NCBI GenBank assembly: GCA_903845115.1
Contig: CAIMWE010000076.1
Location: forward strand, 1 to 64,000
Length of the DNA: 64,000 nucleotides
Direction: 5' to 3'
Source of the DNA: an uncultured Acidobacteriota bacterium
GTDB lineage: Bacteria > Acidobacteriota > Thermoanaerobaculia > UBA5066
The first letter of the stretch is position 1; each line of letters opens with the position of its first letter. Of the stretch, positions 16,065 to 30,641 are shown one piece after another. A program made the position numbers and the translations under genes. The notes under the pieces were generated by a model. The model saw only the letters and a list, made by a program, of their open reading frames with translations, ran no database searches and was not told the origin of the DNA.

Positions 16065-16769
16065 TCAGATGAACCGGCGGATCGAATCCCTCCAGAAGGG
16101 CCAGTCGTGCCCGAAGACCCCCGGCCAGAACTCGGCGTGGGCCGGGATCCCCTTCCGCCAGAGCAGTTCCGCGAAGGCCCGGTTCTCGGCGATCAGGGTG
16201 TCGTGCTCGCCGGTCGCCACGATCCACTCGACCATCCGGAGCCGCTGGATCCAGGCGTCGTCCATGTTCGCGATGGCGGCCTGCGGCGAGTGGAAATAGC
16301 AGAGGTCGTCCCAGTAGCCGTCCAGGTACCGGCCGACGTGGTACAGCCCCGAGAAGAGGATCGCCTTCGTCACCGTTCCCGGGATGCGCGCCGCCAGGTT
16401 CGCCGCGTGGTAGGCCCCGAACGACGCCCCGCAGACGACGATGTTCCCGCCGCTCCGGTCGCAGATCCTCGGGACCATCTCCTCCCGGAGGTAGCGGTCG
16501 TACTGGTCGTGACGGCGGGCCCGGTCTCGCGGGTGGACCGAGGTGTCGTACCAGCTCTCGGCGTCCACGGAATCGACGCAGACCAGCTGGAGGTGGCCGG
16601 CGTCGACCTTGTCGGCCAACGCCCCCGTGAGCCCGCCGTCCTCGTTCTGGAAGAACCGCCCCATCGAGGTCGGGAAGAAGAGGACCGGGCGGCCCCGGTC
16701 GCCGAACCAGAGGTACTCCATCGATCGGCCGAGGGCCGGGCTGTGCCAGGAACCGTATTCGCGCTTCAT
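16065..16769 (-). CDS. Alpha/beta-hydrolase esterase-like protein
   Basis: The 234-residue protein is an alpha/beta hydrolase of the small esterase class (COG4947-like). It has PVLFFPTSMGRFFQNED near the N-terminus, CGASFGAYHAANLA as the nucleophile elbow (G-x-S-x-G, about residue 115), and a C-terminal GVFGHDWPFWRD that supplies the catalytic histidine. No signal peptide is seen, so it is cytoplasmic. It diverges from the ATP-grasp gene starting 104 bases away. The substrate is not predictable. Confidence 0.8.
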   Translation of the reverse strand: MKREYGSWHSPALGRSMEYLWFGDRGRPVLFFPTSMGRFFQNEDGGLTGALADKVDAGHLQLVCVDSVDAESWYDTSVHPRDRARRHDQYDRYLREEMVPRICDRSGGNIVVCGASFGAYHAANLAARIPGTVTKAILFSGLYHVGRYLDGYWDDLCYFHSPQAAIANMDDAWIQRLRMVEWIVATGEHDTLIAENRAFAELLWRKGIPAHAEFWPGVFGHDWPFWRDSIRRFI

Positions 16770-16873
16770 GAGGGCGTGAGTTTAACCACCCGGACGGTTC
16801 GGGCCGTTTGCTCCCTTCCAGGGCCTTCGATACCATCGCCCGACACGGGCACGCGCCCTCGAGGAGTGAATCG

Positions 16874-17824
16874 ATGACGTTGAAGAGGATCGGGATCCTG
16901 TTCGGGATGGAAGACACCTTTCCGTGGGCGCTCATGAACGAGATCAACTCCCGGGCCGCGAAGTCGGGGGAGGAGATCGAGGCCGGCCCGGTCAAGATCG
17001 GCCACATCGCCCAGGAACAGTCCTACCCCGAGGCGGTGATCCTGGACCGGATCAGCCACGAGGTCCTCTTCTACAGGACGTACCTCAAGTGCGCCGCCGC
17101 GCGCGGCACCCAGGTGATCAACAACCCGTTCTGGTGGTCGGCCGACGACAAGTTCTTCGACAACATCGTCGCCCAGGCGGCCGGGGTGGCCGTCCCGAAG
17201 ACCGTCCTCCTGCCGCACAAGCAGCACCCGCCGAACACGAAGGAGACCTCCTTCCGGAACCTCCAGTTCGTCGACTGGGATGGCGTCTTCGCCTACCTCG
17301 GATTCCCGATCTTCCTGAAGCCGGCCTACGGCGGCGGGTGGAAGGACGTCTACAAGTGCGACGACCGGGAAGGGTTCTTCTCGGCCTACGACCAGACGCG
17401 CGACCTCGCCATGATGGCGCAGGAGGCGATCGACTTCACCGACTACTACCGGTGCTACGTCGTCGGCCGCGAGAAGGTCCACATCATGCCGTACGACCCG
17501 AAGCAGCCGCACGCCCTCCGGTACGAGGCGGCGGCCGGGACGCCCGTCCCGGAGGCGATGGCCGCCCGCCTGACCCGGGACTCCCTCGCGCTCTGCGAGG
17601 CGCTCGGGTACGACCTGAACACCTGCGAGTTCGCCGTCCGCGACGGCGTCCCCTACGCCATCGACTTCATGAACTGCGCCCCCGACGCGGACGTCCACTC
17701 GGTGGGCGCCGCGAACTTCGACTGGATCATCGGGGCCATGGCCGACCTCCTGATGGAGCGGGCCCGCCACCCGAGGCCCTTCGAGGCGACGGGGACCTGG
17801 CCCCGGCAGCTCGGCCTCGCGTAG
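16874..17824 (+). CDS. ATP-grasp domain protein (RimK/glutathione synthetase-like)
   Basis: The 316-residue protein has a pre-ATP-grasp N-terminal domain (IGILFGMEDTFPWALMNEIN), the ATP-grasp core with FPIFLKPAYGGGWKDVYKCD (nucleotide-binding lysine and glycine loop, about residues 145-165) and a metal-binding end NTCEFAVRDGVPYAIDFMNCAP (E and N ligands). The family joins a carboxylate to an amine or thiol using ATP. The substrates are unknown. ATG at 16874 with GAGGAG upstream is preferred over the longer in-frame opening at 16808. It diverges from the esterase gene, which may share the promoter region. Confidence 0.8.
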   Translation: MTLKRIGILFGMEDTFPWALMNEINSRAAKSGEEIEAGPVKIGHIAQEQSYPEAVILDRISHEVLFYRTYLKCAAARGTQVINNPFWWSADDKFFDNIVAQAAGVAVPKTVLLPHKQHPPNTKETSFRNLQFVDWDGVFAYLGFPIFLKPAYGGGWKDVYKCDDREGFFSAYDQTRDLAMMAQEAIDFTDYYRCYVVGREKVHIMPYDPKQPHALRYEAAAGTPVPEAMAARLTRDSLALCEALGYDLNTCEFAVRDGVPYAIDFMNCAPDADVHSVGAANFDWIIGAMADLLMERARHPRPFEATGTWPRQLGLA

Positions 17825-17859
17825 GGGACCGAATCCTCCGCGGGGGCTAGCCCTTCCCC

Positions 17860-21549
<3,690 letters not shown>

Positions 21550-21551
21550 CC

Positions 21552-21638
21552 TCAGCCTCCCCCTGCCGGGCGGCGGCCCGCTTTCCCCCCGGCCGGGACG
21601 ACTTTCCGGGCGGGCCGGGTCCGGAACTCCTTCTTCAT
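21552..21638 (-). CDS. Possible 28-residue leader ORF upstream of metH
   Basis: An ATG at 21638, preceded by GAGAGGG at good spacing, opens a 28-codon frame beginning [13 protein letters not shown] and rich in Arg, Lys and Gly. Its TGA stop is 2 bases before the metH ATG, and the metH ribosome-binding site lies inside it. This geometry would allow translational coupling. It is too short for a homology call and may be a chance ORF. Confidence 0.35.
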   Translation of the reverse strand: MKKEFRTRPARKVVPAGGKAGRRPAGGG

Positions 21639-21657
21639 CGGCTTCCCTCTCGGTCGA

Positions 21658-21721
21658 AGTATCGCAGGGCGGCCCGGGAGCCGCTTCGCGCTTGTGGTCC
21701 CGGCCGTCCGGGAGCGATACT
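21658..21721. promoter_or_regulatory. Divergent metH/purD promoter region with paired GCGATACT boxes
   Basis: GCGATACT occurs at 21714-21721 on the plus strand, 11 bases before the purD ATG. The same octamer occurs on the minus strand at 21658-21665, 19 bases before the metH leader ORF. The two are perfect inverted copies with a 48-base spacer. They look like matched -10 regions or operator half-sites for the divergent pair. No S-box, SAH or cobalamin riboswitch core was recognised here. Confidence 0.35.
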
Positions 21722-21732
21722 GGAGTCCTGTA

Positions 21733-23043
21733 ATGAGGATCCTCATCATCGGTTCCGGCGGCCGCGAGCACGCCCTGGCTTGGAAGCTGGCGCAGTCTCC
21801 CGGTGTCACCGAGATGTTCTGCGCCCCTGGCAACCCCGGGATCGCCTCGCTCGCCACCTGTCTCCCCATCGGCGCGTCCGACACCGTCGAGCTGGCCGAC
21901 TTCGCCGAGAAGATGAAGGTCGACCTGACCGTCGTCGGACCCGAGCTGCCTCTGACGCTGGGCCTCGCCGACGAGCTGGCCAAGAGGCAGCTTCCGGTGT
22001 TCGGTCCCAACAAGCTGGCCGCGGAGCTGGAAGGCTCGAAGGTCTTCTCGAAGTCGTTCATGAAGAAGTACGGCATCCCGACCGCCGACGCGGAGGTCTG
22101 CGTCACGCGCAAGGAGGCCGAGAGCGCCCTCCGGAAGATCGGCATCCCGTGTGTCTTCAAGGTCGACGGCCTGGCGTCCGGAAAGGGCGTCGTCGTGGTG
22201 CAGAGCGCCGAGGAGGCGGAACGCGCGCTGAAGCTCTTCTTCGACGAGCGCCTCTTCGGGTCGGCCGGCGACCGCGTCCTCGTCGAGCAGTTCATCGCGG
22301 GCGAGGAGATCAGCTTCATGGTCCTCTGCGACGGGGAGCGGGCGATTCCGCTGGCCACCGCGAAGGACTTCAAGCGCGTCTTCGACGGCGATCGCGGTCC
22401 GAACACAGGCGGGATGGGATCCCACTCCCCGTCGGTCCACCTCGACGCCCCGACCTCCCGCGACGTCCTGACCGACATCGTCCACCCCACGCTCCGCGGC
22501 ATGGCCGCGGAAGGGCGGCCGTTCCGGGGCGTCCTGTTCGTCGGTCTGATGCTGGAGAGGGGGGTGAACCCCTACGTCCTGGAGTACAACGTCCGCTTCG
22601 GCGACCCGGAGACCCAGTCGGTCCTGATCCGGATGGAGGACGACCTCCTGCCGTACCTCGTCGGCGCCGCTCGGGGCGCCTTCGACCCGGAATTGCGGCC
22701 CGTCTGGAAGAAGGAGGCCGGAGCCTGCCTCGTCCTGACCGCCGAGGGCTACCCCGGCCCGTTCGAGAAGGGGCGTCCCATCACCGGAGTGGAGGAGGCC
22801 GAGGCGGACGAAGGGGTCTTCGTCTTCCATTCCGGCACCGCCCGCGGCCCGGAGGGGAAGCTCGTGACCTCGGGAGGGCGCGTCCTGGGCGTCTGCGCCC
22901 GGGCGAAGGGGCTCTCGACGGCAATCCGGAAGGCGAAGAACGCCGCGGCCAAGATCTCCTTCGAGGGGAAGCACCACCGCACCGACATCGGATCGCGGGC
23001 GATGGAACTCCTTCTCGAGCGAACCGGCTCGGGGCTCAGCTAG
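21733..23043 (+). CDS. purD: Phosphoribosylamine--glycine ligase (GARS)
   Basis: The 436-residue protein is full length for PurD, the second step of de novo purine synthesis (phosphoribosylamine + glycine + ATP to GAR). The N-terminus [19 protein letters not shown] is diagnostic. The ATP-grasp core shows [49 protein letters not shown] (the GARS signature, about residues 205-240) and [12 protein letters not shown]. The first 14 bases of the coding sequence form a perfect palindrome (ATGAGGATCCTCAT). It ends with TAG, converging on a small hypothetical gene 72 bases away. Confidence 0.97.
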   Translation: MRILIIGSGGREHALAWKLAQSPGVTEMFCAPGNPGIASLATCLPIGASDTVELADFAEKMKVDLTVVGPELPLTLGLADELAKRQLPVFGPNKLAAELEGSKVFSKSFMKKYGIPTADAEVCVTRKEAESALRKIGIPCVFKVDGLASGKGVVVVQSAEEAERALKLFFDERLFGSAGDRVLVEQFIAGEEISFMVLCDGERAIPLATAKDFKRVFDGDRGPNTGGMGSHSPSVHLDAPTSRDVLTDIVHPTLRGMAAEGRPFRGVLFVGLMLERGVNPYVLEYNVRFGDPETQSVLIRMEDDLLPYLVGAARGAFDPELRPVWKKEAGACLVLTAEGYPGPFEKGRPITGVEEAEADEGVFVFHSGTARGPEGKLVTSGGRVLGVCARAKGLSTAIRKAKNAAAKISFEGKHHRTDIGSRAMELLLERTGSGLS

Positions 23044-23115
23044 CCCGTTCCGCCGCTTCCCGCCTCCGGACGACGGGGGCGGAGGCCGATGGCCCGGGGC
23101 CGGGCCCCTTCAACG

Positions 23116-23397
23116 TCAGAAGCCCCAGAGCGCCAGCTCGTCGATGAGGGACGCGACGCGCGGATGGCGCGACATCTCCTCCCAGAGCCAGCCGTGCCGG
23201 GCGCGCACGACCGCGAGACCCTGACGGGCCGCTTCGGCGTCGCGGCGGGCCGCCGCTTCGCGCACCTGGGAGAGGGCCCCTTTCGCGTCGGCGTCCGCGC
23301 GGTCGCCCAGGCGGGCTTCCAGGTCGTCGAACGCCCCGTGGACGCGCTTCTCGTGGGCTTCGCCGGGCTTGTCTTCCGGGGAGTTCGGGGCGGCCAT
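23116..23397 (-). CDS. Hypothetical 93-residue helical protein
   Basis: The protein is highly charged and helical (EKRVHGAFDDLEARLGDRA, then an Ala/Arg-rich helix), with a Trp-containing segment HGWLWEEMSRHPRVASLIDELALWGF at the end. No domain is recognised and there is no signal peptide. The codon bias matches the genome and GGGAGGAAAC-type sequence precedes the ATG, so it is probably a real gene. It lies divergently upstream of the aldo/keto reductase gene. Confidence 0.55.
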   Translation of the reverse strand: MAAPNSPEDKPGEAHEKRVHGAFDDLEARLGDRADADAKGALSQVREAAARRDAEAARQGLAVVRARHGWLWEEMSRHPRVASLIDELALWGF

Positions 23398-23478
23398 GTT
23401 TCCTCCCGCGGATCAGGATACACCGGAGAATCCCGCCCGGCGCGGCGGAGAGTATCGTGATGCGAGGGAGGGGCCACC

Positions 23479-24465
23479 ATGGATCGTCGACGGCTCGGAA
23501 CCCAAGGGCTGGAGGTCTCCGCGATCGGCCTCGGCTGCATGGGGATGTCGGAGTTCTATTCCGGTCGGGACGACGCCGAGTCGATCGCCACGATCCACCG
23601 GGCGATCGACCTGGGGATCGACCTCCTCGACACGGCCGACATGTACGGGCCGTTCAAGAACGAGGAGCTCGTCGGCCGCGCCCTCCGGGGAAGGCGGCAT
23701 CAGGTCGTCCTCGCCACGAAGTTCGGGAACGTGCGGGGCGAGGACGGGGCCTTTCTCGGGGTGAACGGCCGGCCCGACTACGTCCGCGCCTCCTGCGACG
23801 CCTCCCTGCGCCGGCTCGGCGTCGAGACGATCGACCTCTACTACCAGCACCGGGTCGACAAGACGGTGCCGATCGAGGAGACGGTGGGCGCCATGGGCGA
23901 GCTGGTCAAGGCCGGGAAAGTCCGCTACCTCGGCCTCTCGGAGGCTTCCGCCCGCTCCGTCCGGAAGGCTCACGCCACCCACCCGATCTCGGCCCTCCAG
24001 ACCGAGTACTCGCTCTGGACCCGCGACCCGGAGGACGAGATCCTGCCGACCGTCCGCGAGCTCGGGATCGGGTTCGTCCCCTACAGCCCTCTCGGGCGGG
24101 GGTTCCTCACCGGCCGGTTCCGGACCTTCGACGACCTCCCGGCCGACGACTACCGGCGGCACTCCCCCCGCTTCCAGGGGGAGAACTTCGAGAAGAACCT
24201 CCGTCTCGTCCACGCGATCGAGGCGATGGCGGTCCGGAAGAAGTGCACGCCGGCCCAGCTCGCGCTGGCGTGGGTCCTGGCGCAGGGCGAGGACCTCGTG
24301 CCGATCCCGGGAACCAAGGTCCGGGCGCGGCTGGAGGAGAACGTGCGGGCCCTCCACGTCCGGCTCGACGCCGCCGAGCTCGCCAGGCTGGACGCCCTGG
24401 CGCCGAAGGGAGTGGCCGCCGGCGACCGGTACCACGAGATGGCCATGAAGGCCATCGACGCCTGA
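23479..24465 (+). CDS. Aldo/keto reductase
   Basis: The 328-residue protein is a TIM-barrel aldo/keto reductase of the AKR13/YajO-like group. It has [12 protein letters not shown]-type sequence ([12 protein letters not shown]), the catalytic DTADMYG (Asp and Tyr), VLATKFG (Lys), DLYYQHRVD (His), and the C-terminal NADPH-binding [14 protein letters not shown]. It likely reduces small aldehydes or ketones with NADPH; the physiological substrate is unknown. GAGGGAGGGG precedes the ATG. Confidence 0.92.
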   Translation: MDRRRLGTQGLEVSAIGLGCMGMSEFYSGRDDAESIATIHRAIDLGIDLLDTADMYGPFKNEELVGRALRGRRHQVVLATKFGNVRGEDGAFLGVNGRPDYVRASCDASLRRLGVETIDLYYQHRVDKTVPIEETVGAMGELVKAGKVRYLGLSEASARSVRKAHATHPISALQTEYSLWTRDPEDEILPTVRELGIGFVPYSPLGRGFLTGRFRTFDDLPADDYRRHSPRFQGENFEKNLRLVHAIEAMAVRKKCTPAQLALAWVLAQGEDLVPIPGTKVRARLEENVRALHVRLDAAELARLDALAPKGVAAGDRYHEMAMKAIDA

Positions 24466-24585
24466 CGGGGCCGGTCGATACCGTCGTCGCCGCCCGTCTC
24501 GTCCCGTTCGGCCATCGTCCACCCCCTGCCGGAGAGCAGACCGTCCAGTATCCCGCCGGAACGGGGGCCTGGCGATCCTCTTCCC

Positions 24586-27522
24586 TCAGGGCTCGAGGAG
24601 CGCCCGCAGCTCGTCCCGCGTGAAGCGGTGGAAGAGGCGGGGGTCCTCTTCGGGAACCAGGTTGGCGGCCAGGCGCGCCTTCGCCGCGATCAGGCCGTCG
24701 ATTCGCTCCTCGACCGTTCCCTTCGTCACGAGGGTCAGCACCTGCACTCCCCGCTTCTGGCCGATCCGGTGGACCCGATCGGTCGCCTGGTCCTCGCGCG
24801 CCTTGTTCCACCAGCGGTCCTAGTGGATGACCACCGATGCCGCGGTCAGGTCGATGCCGAGTCCTGCCGCCTTCAGGCTGGCGACGAAGACCCGGCAGGC
24901 GGGATCGTCGCGGAAGCGTTCGACCGGCGCCTTCCGGTCCGCCGTCGCGCCGCGGATCCCCGCGTGGCCGGCCCGGCGCTCGGCGAGGTGCGCTTCGATC
25001 CGGTCCAGCATCCGGAGGTACTGGCTGAAGACGACGACCTTCAGGCCGCTCCCGAGCGCCTCGTCTAGGACCTCGACGAAGAGCTCCCACTTCCCCGACG
25101 TCTCCCCGCTCGGGGGCGAGCCCACGGGAAGAAGGAGGTCGGGGTGGTCGCAGAGCTGCTTGAGCTTGTCGAGGAGAGCGAAGACGTGGAGGTACGGAAT
25201 CGCCCCGCCCCGGTCGAGCGTCCCGCGCAGCGACGTTCCCCGGGAGGCGAGGAGATCGGCGTGGAGCGCCGCCTGCCGCTCCGTCATGACGCAGTGGCGC
25301 TTGTCCTCGATCTTCTCCGGAAGGCCCGCGAGCACCTGTCCCTTCGTCCGGCGCAGGACGAAGGGGCGGGCGATCCGGCGGAGTCTCTCGCGGGCCCCCT
25401 CGTCCCCCTCCTCGATCGGCTTGCCGAAGCCCCTCCGGAACTCGGCTTCGCCCGGAAGGTAGCCGGGGAGAACGAACTCGAGGAGCGCCCGCAACTCCTC
25501 CACCCGGTTCTCCACCGGCGTTCCGGTGAGGCCGATCGCCACCTTTGCCTGGAGCGTCCGGAGCGCCTCGTGGGTCGCGGTCCCACGGTTCTTGATCGAC
25601 TGGATCTCGTCGAGGACGAAGAGGTCGAAGGTCCGCCCGGAAAGAGCGGCCGCGTCGTTGCGGAGGGTCCCGTAGGTGCTGACGAGGACGCCCCCTCCTT
25701 CCGGAACCGGACCCCGCCCGGAGCCGTGATGGACCGTCACCGGGAACCCCGGCAGCCAGGTCGCCATCTTCTCTTCCCAGTGGGGGAGGACCGACGCCGG
25801 GCAGGCGACGAGGACCGCAGGGGCCGCCCCCCCGGCTTCCGCCCGCATGGCCGCGAGCAGGGCCATCACCTGATGGGTCTTCCCGAGCCCCATGTCGTCG
25901 CACAGGAGCCCGCCGAAGCCGTTCCGGTAGAGGAACCAGAGCCAGGCGTAGCCCGTTCGCTGGAAGTCGTAGAGCGAGAGGCCGAATTCCCCGGGCGGGG
26001 CAGCTGGCGTCTCCGGGAAGAGGCTCTCGATCCGCTCGAGAGTCGCGGGAGGGACCCCTCTCGCCGCCGAGAGCCCGTGGCCGGACGGGAGGTACGACCG
26101 GAGCCGGCAGACCTCGAGAGGGGCAAGGCAAAGGAGGGCCTCGCGCCCGTTGCCTCGAAGCGCCCCGCTTCCGACCGAGTCCATCCAGGCGAAGCGGGCG
26201 TGGCGGGGGTCGAGCGCCATCCCACCCACGAGGTACAGCGGCTTGCGTTCGCGCCTCGAACGGAAGAGCGGCTCGAACGGGACGACGCGATCGCCGACGG
26301 TGAAATCGAGCGAGATGACGAAGCGTCCTCCCTCCTCTCCGTGCACCGTCAACGAAGCGCCGTCCGGCTCGGCGAGGCCTGCGCCGCGCAGCTCGGGAGG
26401 AAGGAGCGCCGGAGGCCAGGCGGCGAGCTCGGCGCGGTGCCGTGCGAGGAACGGCGCGACGTCGTCGGCCGGGATCCGCGTGGGCCGGTCGAGGGGAATG
26501 CCGACGGACGACGGGCGCCAGACTTCGTCGAAGGCGAAGCCGGTCTGGATCGGAGCCGATCGCTCCACGAAGGGACGGCGGCTCTCCGCGAGCGGGACGA
26601 GCGTTCGGGTCTCCGGAAAGACGAGATGGCGGCCACAACGCCGGAGGCCCGGTCGTTCGCGAGGGAGGGCTTCGGCGCTCGTCCCTTCGCCGGCCAGGTA
26701 GACGGGCACGAGAAGAAGAGACCCGTCGGCCTCGAGAGTCAGCCGGAGCGATTCCTTGGCCGCCCCTTGCACCGCCAGGCCATGTTCGGCGAAGAAGGTC
26801 GGCGCCTCACGGAGAAGCGCTTCGATCGCCCCCGCGGTCAGCGGTAGGCGGTAGGAGATCGCCCCGACGGGGGCCACGAGACACACACTGCCGTCGGCCA
26901 CTTCGACGGAAAGACTGGACGGATCGTCCCCGACCGCCTCGAAGGCCCGCTTGGCAAGGAGGAAGAGGTCCGAGCCCTCGAAGGACTGCCGCTGGGTTCG
27001 GGCTCCCCGCTGGTTGAGCATCGCCTCGTCCGGAGTACGGGTCACCTCGATCAGACGTTTCTCGTACGCTCCCAGCGGCGAAATATCGGGAGGGCCTTCC
27101 TGGCCTCCTACCCCGGCCCGCGAGACGAACTCGGTCTTTCCGCCCTGGCCGTGGAGCTCCTCGGCGATCCGGAACCAGAGGCTTCTCTCGAATCGCTCTC
27201 CGGCGAGCGCCAGGTGTCCGCCCTGGCTCCCGGAACCCGAGAACGAGAGGACCAGCGCCCCCAGGTGCATGCAGAGCTGGTTCGGCAGCAGCTTCGGCGT
27301 ACATCCGCAGGTGGCCGCCAGGAGGGCACCCTTCCGGTCCACGGCGAGGAGCGCAAAATGCCCGCGGCCATTCGGAGCGACCACGCGGCCGGCGACGCCG
27401 AGGCGGAAGAACGTCCCGCCTTCGACCCGCCCTCGCGCGAGAAGGCGGGCCGCGTCCCGGCGCGAGGATTCCGGGAAGAGCCCCTGGACGAGAGGGGGAA
27501 ACGTCGCGTCATCCTGCGGCAC
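24586..27522 (-). pseudogene. SNF2/SWI2 helicase with SWIM domain, interrupted by an in-frame TAG
   Basis: The N-terminal SWIM-type zinc site has C72, C74, C84 and H86. SNF2 motifs follow: CDDMGLGKTHQVMAL (Walker A, about 545-560), LDEIQSIKN (DEAH-box position), LTGTPVENR, and VVVFSQYLRMLDRIEAHL. After DLTAASVVIH (codon 900) the frame meets TAG at 24820-24822. It then continues without a shift for 77 more codons to TGA at 24586: DRWWNKAREDQATDRVHRIG..., which is the expected motif V/VI. The family has a Tyr at the TAG position (VIHYDRWWN). Truncated product would lack the arginine-finger motif and be inactive. It is either a recent nonsense mutation, a base error or, less likely, readthrough. 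Confidence 0.88.
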
Positions 27523-27553
27523 GCCGCGCTCCTCGAGGTCTGGGTGCGCCGGG

Positions 27554-29236
<1,683 letters not shown>

Positions 29237-29336
29237 GGCGGGCGGAGGTTACCTGAGATCCGCGGCGCCGGAGCCCGTCGGGGAACTTCCCCCGATTCGC
29301 CGCCGTCCGGCCCGGGAGCGGCCGGCGAGGGCAAGG

Positions 29337-29342
29337 TAATCT
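29337..29342 (+). promoter_or_regulatory. Candidate -10 box TAATCT giving a near-leaderless aminotransferase mRNA
   Basis: TAATCT ends 9 bases before the GTG start at 29352. If used, transcription would begin about 2-3 bases before the start codon. No Shine-Dalgarno sequence is visible between them, which is consistent with a leaderless message. Confidence 0.35.
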
Positions 29343-29351
29343 CCGGACACC

Positions 29352-30536
29352 GTGTTCTCATCCAGGATCCCGGACAGCCGCACGGCGAACCGCCTCACGC
29401 GGGCGGCGGCGAGGCACCGGGAAAGTCTCGTCGACCTGACGGTCTCGAATCCGACCGCGGTCGGCCTCCCGCCGTCCCCGACGGCCCTCGAGGGGCTCGC
29501 CTCGCCGGCGAACGCCCTCCACGAGCCAGACCCTCGGGGCACCCTTCCCGCCCGGCGCGCCGTCTCCAGGTACTACTCGGACCACGGCGTCGAGGCGGCC
29601 GAAGACCGCCTCGTCCTGACCGCCTCCTCCAGCGAAGCCTATTCCTGGCTGTTCAAGCTCCTCTGCGAGCCGGGCGACTCCGTCCTGGTCCCGGCTCCGA
29701 GCTATCCCCTCCTGGACGCCCTCGCGGGGCTGGAGTCGGTCGACCTGGCGCGGTACCCCCTTCCGCCGGAGGACGGGTGGGCCGTGCAGGCCGACGCGAT
29801 CTTCGAGACCGCGGACCGGCTCCGCGCCGCCGGCAGAAGGCTGAAGGCGGTGGTCCTGGTGAACCCCAACAACCCGACCGGGACCTCGATCGCGGAGCCC
29901 GAGCTGGAGCGACTCGAGGAGAGGGCGCTCCGGGAAGGGTTCGCCCTCGTCTCGGACGAGGTCTTCCTCGACTACCGCTTCGCCGACCGGCCGGGAGACG
30001 TCCGGATCGCCGCCGCTCGGGACCGGGCCCTCGTCTTCTCCCTCGGCGGCCTCTCCAAGGCGGCCGCGCTCCCGCAGCTGAAGCTCGGATGGATCCTCGC
30101 CAACGGCCCCGACGCTCTCCTGGCCGCGGCCCTGGAGAGGCTGGAGTGGGTCGCCGACGCCTTCCTCTCCGTCGGGGCCCCGGTCCAGAACGCCCTCCCT
30201 TCCCTGCTCGGTGGACGCCATCGCGCCGCCTCGGAGATTCGCGGCCGCCTCCTCGAGAACGACCGCCGGCTCCGCGCCGCCTTCCCCGCCGGAGGGGCCG
30301 TCGGCGTCCTCCCTCTCCGGGCCGGCTGGACGGCCGTTCTCCGCGTCCCCGCCGTCGTCCCCGAGGAGGAGCTCGTCGTCTCCCTCGTCGAGCGCCACGG
30401 CGTTCTCGTCCATCCCGGGTACTTCTTCGACTTTCCCCGGGAGGCGTTCCTCGTCCTCAGCCTCCTCCCGCATCCCGGGCTCTTCGAGACGGGGGTGGAA
30501 CGCCTCCGGGACGGGATCGGCGCGCTCGGCCGGTGA
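29352..30536 (+). CDS. Pyridoxal-phosphate aminotransferase, class I/II
   Basis: The 394-residue fold-type I aminotransferase shows LTVSNPTAVGLP near the N-terminus, VLTASSSEAYSWLFKLL, VLVNPNNPTGTSI (the NPNNPTG motif), and ALVSDEVFLDYRF with the PLP-contacting Asp. SLGGLSKAAALPQLKLGW contains the Schiff-base lysine (about residue 230). The substrate specificity is not clear; it groups with broad aspartate/alanine-type enzymes. The start is GTG 29352, with a candidate -10 box immediately upstream. Confidence 0.88.
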   Translation: MFSSRIPDSRTANRLTRAAARHRESLVDLTVSNPTAVGLPPSPTALEGLASPANALHEPDPRGTLPARRAVSRYYSDHGVEAAEDRLVLTASSSEAYSWLFKLLCEPGDSVLVPAPSYPLLDALAGLESVDLARYPLPPEDGWAVQADAIFETADRLRAAGRRLKAVVLVNPNNPTGTSIAEPELERLEERALREGFALVSDEVFLDYRFADRPGDVRIAAARDRALVFSLGGLSKAAALPQLKLGWILANGPDALLAAALERLEWVADAFLSVGAPVQNALPSLLGGRHRAASEIRGRLLENDRRLRAAFPAGGAVGVLPLRAGWTAVLRVPAVVPEEELVVSLVERHGVLVHPGYFFDFPREAFLVLSLLPHPGLFETGVERLRDGIGALGR

Positions 30537-30641
30537 CTCCCGACCTCCTCGTGCACGCCACGACCGACCCCCTCCCCGGCCTCCACAGCCGCGCAGCCTC
30601 CGTGGACCGCGCCCGGCGGTCCCCTCCCCGGCCGAGATCCG

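Noticed and set aside
21550-21732. SAM, SAH or cobalamin riboswitch ahead of metH
   Set aside because: The interval contains short inverted repeats but no recognisable riboswitch core, and part of it is a potential short ORF.
23044-23115. GGCCCGGGGCCGGGCC between purD and the small hypothetical gene as a terminator
   Set aside because: The stem is short with a two-base loop and no T-tract; in such GC-rich DNA it is weak evidence.
24820-24822. Pyrrolysine or stop-codon recoding at the SNF2 TAG
   Set aside because: No pyl genes were seen, TAG is used as an ordinary stop by several genes here, and the expected residue is a Tyr one base away.
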